Below are positions 20,749-64,000 of a stretch of 64,000 nucleotides of DNA, piece after piece. The position numbers and the translations under genes are program-made. The notes under the pieces are model-generated. The model was given only the letters and a program-made list of their open reading frames with translations, did no database searches and was not told where the DNA came from. The stretch lies in contig NC_067312.1 in assembly GCF_020740795.1 (NCBI RefSeq), forward strand, positions 69,026,905 through 69,090,904, read 5' to 3'. Position 1 is the first letter of the stretch. Each line of letters begins with the position of its first letter. This DNA is from Apus apus (taxonomy: Eukaryota > Chordata > Aves > Apodiformes > Apodidae).

Positions 20749-21525
20749 TTCTTTCCAGTGGAGTGATGGAAAGTAGCTGCTTAAGCTGAACACCCAGCCT
20801 CCCTCACCTCCTGTCGTTGTCACTCCTGGGTCAGTGCTTGTGTCTGCTGATCTGCGGTCTCTTCTGAGAAGTGTGGTTAGGGAATGGAAAGAGACAAATT
20901 CTGGGTCTTGATTCCTTTTGTGTCCCTTTTCTTACCCTCAGTTTTTGTGGATTCTTTGTGCCTGAGAGGGTATTTCCCATCTATCACTTTGAAACTGTCA
21001 AGTTTGGAACATCTAACTGAAGTCCTGCCTGGAGGGAAGCTGTCTGTGATGCAGCAGAGATAAATGGGGCCTTTATTCGAGGAGACTGCTTTGGATGTTA
21101 ATGATTAAATTTCATCAAGGTATGGTAGTGTTTCTGAGAGTGATTAGTTTCCTAGTTGAAGGGCCAAATAATGAATTAACACCTACATCTGTAGACTTCA
21201 GTGGAGTGATTCCTTAGACCTGTATCTTCCTGAGTCAGGAAAACAGTCTGTGACGTCTGGTGTATTAGTAAACATCCTAAACATCCTCTCTACCCTAAAG
21301 TCAAACACTCATCTTACTATCCAGAGGAGAATGATAAGACTTTGGAGAATCTTTGATACAGCATTCCACTGATGAACCCTGGTTGATGTGGAGGACATCT
21401 TCCCCTAGGCTCTGGCATTGCTGTTGTTGTCCTTAGATTCCAGAACAGAATTTGTAGGAGTTACTTTGTCACAAAGGTTAATCTTGTAATGCACAAAATC
21501 TAATAAACACTGTTGTCCTGGTTAT
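20749..21525 (+). other. RNF20: RNF20 3' UTR
   Basis: Non-coding sequence after the RNF20 stop, extending to the first good polyadenylation signal. The right end is estimated from that signal followed by a GT/T-rich stretch. Confidence 0.7.
21502..21507 (+). terminator. AATAAA poly(A) signal, RNF20
   Basis: A canonical hexamer about 755 nt after the stop codon, followed within 20-40 nt by tgttgtcctgg and a T-rich tract, which suits cleavage near 21520-21530. A second AATAAA at 21651 could serve as an alternative site. Confidence 0.7.
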
Positions 21526-21529
21526 TTTT

Positions 21530-22577
21530 TTGTTTTTCTTGCCTCTGGTAGTATCTATCAGTGCTTCTGTCCTTTGTCTAGTTATTGGAAACATTTTTCA
21601 CAAGCTTCTAAAGCAGAGTGATTTATTTCCTCCATACTCTGTTTAAAAAAAATAAAAATGGTTAAGTAAACCAACCTTCCTTCTTTTGGCTGTATCTTCA
21701 CTCTACATTATACCTAATACAACGGAAGGGTCAAGATGCTGGATTAGTATGCATTTTGTCATGGCTGCTGGGAATTTCGTGGAAGGACATAGCATAGGTT
21801 ACAGTCACTATGCTCCCTGTAGTGCAAGGCTGTATTTGAAGTCTGTGCCTAAAAAAAACATTTTTAGTCATGTATTTACAACATTCCTTCATAGGTCATA
21901 GTGCTTTTCCTGTAAAAATTCTGTTGGAAGGTGCAACTGTCAGTTATTTGTCTCATCTCTTTCCCTTCCCTGAATCATAAAATCTGTATTACCTTCCTGT
22001 ATTCACTGTGGGAAATACTAGAAACAATAGTAAAGTGAAAGCAATTAATCACAGACTATCTGATAGTATTCATTATGATTTTTACCTTTCTAAAAACATC
22101 CAGAAAATATGAAATAAACCTTGTAAATTATTACAAATACTGAGAAGTTAGAAGGAACATATGACCCTGTCTTTCTAAGAGGAAGCTTAGAGCTGCAGCA
22201 TGGCTTAAATGCTCTTAAGAGTATGTGTAGAATAAATGAGAACAGAAGCCTCTCTGCTTTCACTGGAAGTTGCTCACTGGATTATAGTTTGTGACATCAA
22301 ACTGGAGAAAGAACAGTGCTTTAGGAACACTAATGCTGATGATAGATTTTTGTGGTAGAAGTGTTTATTGATGATCCAGGTCCTGATTTTGGTGAACAAA
22401 CATTGGATCTTCAAATAGCTTTGCTGTAACAGCAGACTTCCTTTTTACAGCTGTGAGCAGCTGTAATCTGAATTAAACAGCCCATGTAGAGGTGCAAAGC
22501 TCCTTACCCCTTTCCCAGTCATTAAGTCACATCACCTTTCTACTGAAGATGAAGCACATCACCCAGGTGCACAGCTC
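21530..22577. other. Intergenic, between convergent genes
   Basis: AT-rich and without a recognisable gene or repeat. It may include an extended RNF20 3' UTR if the AATAAA at 21651 or later sites are used. Confidence 0.5.
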
Positions 22578-23480
22578 AGACTGGGATCCACCTGCCTGGA
22601 GAGCAGCCCTGTGGAAAGGGACCTGGGGGTCTTGGTGGACAACAGGCTTGTGGGGAACGGTCCATCTTCTCTCCCCCCACATAAGACTAAACAAAATGCC
22701 TTTCAAGCCAGTGACAAGGCTCAACATGAGTGCACAGTGTGATGCAGGGCAAAGAAACCAACAGGATGCTGGGCTGCATCAACAAGGGCATCACCAGCAG
22801 GGATCATGAAGTCGTCATCCCGCTCTGCTTGGCCCTTGTCAGACCACACCTGAAGTATTGCATTCAGTTTTGGTCCTTGCTCTAAAAAAAGGATGGGACA
22901 GGCTGGAGAGGGTCCAGTGAAGGACCACAAGGATGATCAGAGGACTGGAGAACCTGTGTGGAGAATGGTGCCATATGAGGAGAGGCTGAGAAATCTCAGC
23001 TTGTTCAGCCTTGAGAAGGCTTTGGGGAGACATTACCATGTTCCAGTACTTAAAGGGTGGCTACCAAGAAGATGGAGACTCCCTGTTTACATGGGGTCAC
23101 ATGGAAAAGACAAGGGGTAATGGGCATAAGTTCCTCCTGGGAGATTCCAGTTGGACACAAGAGGTAAGTTTTTCCCCATGAGGACAGTCAAACACTGGAA
23201 TAGCCTCCCAAGGGAAGTGGTAGATTCCCCCACACTGCAGCTAGTTACTTTATGGATTAATGTTAAAAATGTCTTCAGTGAAACATTGCTTGTATGGCTG
23301 TATAAGACTGACTTAAGGTAACTTCTATTGCAGAATCATGATTTTTCTTGTGCACTTACAGTAATACATACTCAGGATGGTTGAGCCATCTCATATCAAC
23401 TATAGTACTACCTAGAAAGGTTGAACCAGATGATCCCTGAGGTTTCTTCCAACCTGGCATTCTGTGACTCTGTGATTCTT
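22578..23480 (+). mobile_element. CR1 LINE 3' fragment
   Basis: It starts in the C-terminal reverse-transcriptase region (ctggagagcagccctgtgg, then a match to CPALPLSDHT-type coding), continues through the post-RT segment and ends with agatgatccctgaggtttcttccaacctggcattctgtgactctgtgattc. An internal stretch at about 22650-22735 does not match other copies. Several frames are broken; it is inactive. Confidence 0.9.
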
Positions 23481-24149
23481 GAAACTTCTATGCATACAAT
23501 GTCAGTGTTGGGTTCACTTTGAACATGTTAGGAAATGAAACACACAGAGCATTCTGGATTTGTTTCACAGATGAGGTTTGGAAGCTCTTGTTTTCTCTAT
23601 CCTCACCAAGAAGAAATGTGTTTTCTTATGTTAAAATAATATTTTAATTGAAGCTCAGGAAGTTCTTGAAGCTTATTTTGGAAGTGACTAAATTTCTCTC
23701 TGCAGTTATAATTTAAACATTGAGAAAATGAAAACTTTGGATGGTCTATTTTCACTTGCCAGAATGAGTGGAGGACGTAATTAGAAGTTTATCAAGACTA
23801 GAAGTATTTTGGGGTAAAATAAGGGAAAGGACAATGAGTATTCTTTATCAAAACTGTCTGAATTAGGCGTCTGAGCCAGGGTAAATTAAGCATAAACAAA
23901 GAAAAAGTCTCTTTAACCCTAGCGTGTGTTTGCATACATATTTATCTATATATAAAGAAGAGTGGGTTTACATGTTCAGCTTAAGTCTTTATGCTTAATC
24001 AGTAGCATTTTGAAAGAGCATTTGTATAAAAAGGCAGCCTTTAAGCATGGCAGTTGTCTGTCATGGGCAGAATACAACACTGTGGAATGAGGAACTGAAA
24101 GTAGTATAGGGTGGGGGGGCTGGGTTTTTGAGGCTGTTGTTGTGTTGGG

Positions 24150-24632
24150 GTTTACAGGGATCTACTTGAGAGAGTCCAACAGAGGCTACAAGGATGATTA
24201 AGGGACTGAACACCTGCCTTATGAGGAAAGGCTAAGAACCCTGGGGCTTTTCAGTCTAGAGAGGAGAAGACTGAGGGGGGATCTAATTAATGTCTATAAA
24301 TACATGAGGGCTGATTTTCTAGAAGACAGGGACAACCTTTTCAGTTGTGCCCTGTGATAGGACGAGGGGTATGGATTCAAACTCGAGCACAAGAAGTTCC
24401 ACCTCAACATGAGGAAGAACTTCTTTACTGTGGGGGTTACAGAGCACTGGAACAGGCTCCCCAGAGAGGTTGTGGAGTCTCCTTCTCTGGAGACTTTCAA
24501 GACCTGTCTGGATGCCTTTCTGAGTGATCTGCCCTGGGTGATCTGTTGGGTTTGTTTTGTTTTGGTTTTTTTTTTTGGACTTGATGATCTTCGAGGTCCC
24601 TTCTAACCCCTCACATTCTGTGATTCTGTGTC
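24150..24632 (+). mobile_element. CR1 LINE 3' fragment
   Basis: Post-RT CR1 sequence encoding the [15 protein letters not shown] segment, then a (GTTTT)/T-rich interruption at about 24547-24578, then gacttgatgatcttcgaggtccc and the tail cattctgtgattctgtg. Same orientation as the copy at 22578 and 5' truncated. Confidence 0.92.
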
Positions 24633-26005
24633 AGGGTATCACTGCTGTTTCTTGTGGTCCATGCAGAGCTTTCTGTCTGCAAGTGTTTTTCAAAGGTTAT
24701 AGGTGCAAAAAGGTGTGCCTTTTCCAAACCCACAAACAGTTTCAGATCTGCCTGTAGCCTTTAAACCATGCCTGGTGAGAACATCACCCCTGGCAACATT
24801 CACACAGGTGGCTGGAGATACAGGGAGGATGCAAATTACTTTGATGACATATCTGGGAGAACACAGTTAATTCTGACAGTTTCACAAATGTTCTTTTTCT
24901 CTGTAATAGGGGATGTGTTGGGAAGTGTTTGCATTTCATAGAAATCCTGTTCAAATAACACAGTCAGTTGGGTTGATGCAGTATTTATTCAGATGCTAAA
25001 CAGCTTACCCTTCCTTCCCCCCTAATCATCATCCAGGTGGGAGAGAGCTCCACTTAGTACATTGCTTTTGAAACCACAACTCTCATTCACCTTCACAGTG
25101 AGCCCTGGACCACAGGGAGGCTGTGGTGACTCCCTTTCATTTTGATGGGAGATTGGTGGTAATATGATTAATGGACCAGAGCCTCGTTATGTCACTTCGG
25201 CTGTGAGAAAGAACCTTATTGTCAGCTGAAGACTGAATATTAAGGGAGTAGTTTCATGCTGATAAATACTTCTCCTTTGGTGGTAAACACTGTTTTACAG
25301 TACTGCCATCCCCACTCCCCCTTGTACTTGCTCTGTGCCACCATGAACCCATCCCCTCCCATCTGCCAGTGCAGCTGTTTGCATGGCTTCTCTCTGGGTG
25401 GGAGGGGAAGCCAAACCTGGGCTCAGAAGCAGACAGAAATGCTGGTTTGACTTTTGCCGACTTAGTTTTAAGCTGGGTGAGTTCCTTTACCACAGTCACA
25501 GAGCAGCCGTATCTGCATTCGTGCTGACAGAGCTGAGGGGACGCTGTGTACTGGGATTGTCACCAAGAATTTGTCTTGTGAAACCACAGCCTGTGCCAGG
25601 AGGGAAGGGATTGCCAACACAGAACTAGCACCTGGTGTAATGAGGCAACCATAAGGAGCCTTAGCATGAATGGAGACTAGACCCATAGATATCACAACTA
25701 GAACATACCAACAAGGGACATGCTTCCAATGAGCAGTTTAAATTTCCTTTTTTTTCTTTTTTTTTCTTTTTTTTTTTTTAATTAATGCACAGAAAGGGCT
25801 AAAAAAGTGAGAACCTCACTGTACTGTGAAGTGGAGGAACCAGGAACTCTCACTGTTTGGATGCTCCTTGTTTCTCCAGTCCCTTGGGAATGGCTGATGT
25901 TTGCCAGGAGAATGAGAAACTTGTTATGAAAGGAGGAGGACTCAGGAGGGTGGCAGTGGCTGTGGGCTGCTGCAATTCTGCTCTCATGAGGAGCATATTG
26001 CCTGC
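24633..26005. other. Intergenic / possible GRIN3A 3' UTR
   Basis: No gene is recognised. A pyrimidine tract (25748-25779, almost all T) reads as poly(A) on the minus strand. Sequence nearer 26000 may belong to a longer GRIN3A 3' UTR. Confidence 0.5.
25748..25779. repeat. T-rich homopolymer tract
   Basis: Almost pure T, interrupted by two C residues, followed by aattaat. On the GRIN3A (minus) strand it is A-rich, downstream of the stop codon. Confidence 0.9.
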
Positions 26006-26011
26006 TTTATT
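26006..26011 (-). terminator. Candidate AATAAA, GRIN3A
   Basis: TTTATT on + gives AATAAA on the minus strand, about 100 nt after the GRIN3A stop codon. That would be a very short 3' UTR; brain transcripts often use distal sites, so further signals to the left (for example near 24984) are also possible. Confidence 0.35.
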
Positions 26012-26111
26012 TTTGCACCTATTTCTGGCATTACAAAAGTGTGTTACAAATTTTACAGAGGAAGGGTGGGGGAGAAAGGAAGAAAAGGGAAAAGGGCCCA
26101 GGTATGCTAGC

Positions 26112-62849
<36,738 letters not shown>

Positions 62850-64000
62850 GAGGCAGCCTCACCTCTGTGTCTGGGAAGATCATGGAACTGATTCTCCTAG
62901 AAGACATACCAAGGCATGTGGAGGATAGGGAGGTGATTCAAGACAAGCTTTACCCGGGGCAAACCCTACCTGACCAATCTAGTGGCTTTCTACAACAAAG
63001 TGACTACATCAGGTGACCAGGGAAAAGCAGTGGATGTTTTCTATCTGGACTTCTGCAAGGCCTTTGACACGGTCCCCCACAACATCCTTCTCACTAAATT
63101 GGAGAGATATGGGTTTGATGGGTGAATTGTTCAGTGGATGAGGAACTGGCTGGATGGTCATATCCTGAGGGTAGTGGTTAATGGCTCTAAGTCCAGATGA
63201 CAAACAGTGACAAGTGGTGTCTCTCAGGGGTCCGTACCGGGACCAGTGTTGTTTAATATCTTCATTAATGATACTGACAGTGGCATTGAGGGCACCCTCA
63301 GCAAGTTTGCTGATGACACCAAGCTGGCTGGTGCAGTTCATGTGCCAGAGGGACAGGATGCCATACAGAGGGACGTGGACAAGCTGGAGAAATGGGCCCA
63401 GGTGAACCTCATGAGCTTCAACAAGGCCAAGTGCAGGGTCCTGCACCTGGGCAGAGGTAACCCAAGATATGAATACAGGCTGGGGGAGGTCACACTGGAG
63501 AACAGCCCTGTGGAAAAGGACCTGGGGGCACTAGTGGATCAAAAGCTGAACATGAGCCACCGATGTGCAGTTGCAGCCCAGAAGGCCAACTCCATCTTGG
63601 GCTGTATCAAAAGGAGTGTGGCCAGCAGATGGAGAGTTGATTCTGCCCCTCTACTCTGCCCTGGTGAGACCTCACCTAGAATTCTGCGTCCAGCTCTGGT
63701 GCCCCCAGCACAAGAAAGGTGTGGACCTGTTGGAACGTGTCCAGAGAAGGGCCACGTAAATGATCCAAGGGCTGGAGCACCTCTCTTATGAGGACACGCT
63801 GAGGGAGTTGGGGTTGTTCAGTCTGAAAAAGGCTCTTGAGGGATCTCATAGTGGCCTTCCAGTACCTGAAGGGGCTACAGGAAAGCTGGGGAGGAACATT
63901 TTACAAGGGCTTGTACTGAGAGGACAAGGGGTAATGGTTTTAAACTGAAACGAGAGATTTAGGTTAGAGATCAGGGGGAAATTCTTTAGTGTGAGGGTGG
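62850..64000 (+). mobile_element. CR1 LINE with broken reverse-transcriptase region, continues past window
   Basis: The longest CR1 here. From about 62850 (cctctgtgtctgggaagatcatgg) it encodes RT core blocks: [12 protein letters not shown], a [20 protein letters not shown] block, the catalytic [10 protein letters not shown] block, [12 protein letters not shown] and [14 protein letters not shown]. In-frame stops near 63123 and 63198 and a frame change near 63620 break it, so it is inactive. The tail lies beyond 64000. The endonuclease domain is not seen; the copy is 5' truncated or too diverged there. Confidence 0.93.

Noticed and set aside
22492-23120. Several + and - frames of 66-105 codons between the genes
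   Set aside because: They lie wholly or mostly within a decayed CR1 copy and are its remnants or shadows.

Overview
The window is vertebrate nuclear DNA, almost certainly from a bird. The evidence is nine CR1-type LINE fragments, compact split genes with GT-AG introns, a mammal-like CpG-island promoter, and two conserved vertebrate genes in a known order. The two genes converge: RNF20 on the + strand (coding 6813-20748, 19 coding exons, complete) and the 3' part of GRIN3A on the - strand (seven exons between 26112 and 57889; the amino-terminal exons lie beyond 64000). RNF20 and GRIN3A are also neighbours on human 9q31. In chicken that segment maps to chromosome Z, so a Z-linked origin is a reasonable inference, but the sequence does not prove it. 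I cannot name the species.

Layout. 1-4528 is intergenic, with one copy of an LTR-like repeat (2211-3150). 4529-4932 is an inverted CR1 tail lying against the RNF20 CpG island (about 4920-5760). RNF20 intron 1 starts G-rich and carries a 9 x 7-bp minisatellite. 6771-20748 holds RNF20 exons 2-20, encoding a 982-residue BRE1-type E3 ligase with long coiled coils, an Arg/Glu-rich charged helix and a C-terminal C3HC4 RING. 20749 to about 21525 is its 3' UTR. 21.5-26.1 kb is the convergent intergenic gap with two CR1 copies. 26112-57889 holds GRIN3A exons 9 to 3, separated by introns containing CR1 copies, a second copy of the LTR-like repeat (47337-48303), AT-rich and G-rich simple sequence and a 21-bp tandem duplication. 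57890-64000 is the next upstream GRIN3A intron, ending in a longer but broken CR1 with reverse-transcriptase coding remnants.

Function. RNF20, with RNF40 and the RAD6-type E2, monoubiquitinates histone H2B in the nucleus. GRIN3A encodes the glycine-binding GluN3A subunit of NMDA-type receptors at the neuronal surface. They share no pathway; their proximity is conserved synteny.

I found no previously undescribed system. The observations most worth checking are a CR1 tail that ends 28 nt from an RNF20 exon, a strongly G-skewed first intron with antisense open frames explained by composition, a candidate divergent minus-strand exon with a consensus donor, a recursive-splice-like exon start, and an LTR-like pair. 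Exon borders were placed by hand from splice signals, reading-frame phase and remembered human protein sequence; every coding join keeps frame.
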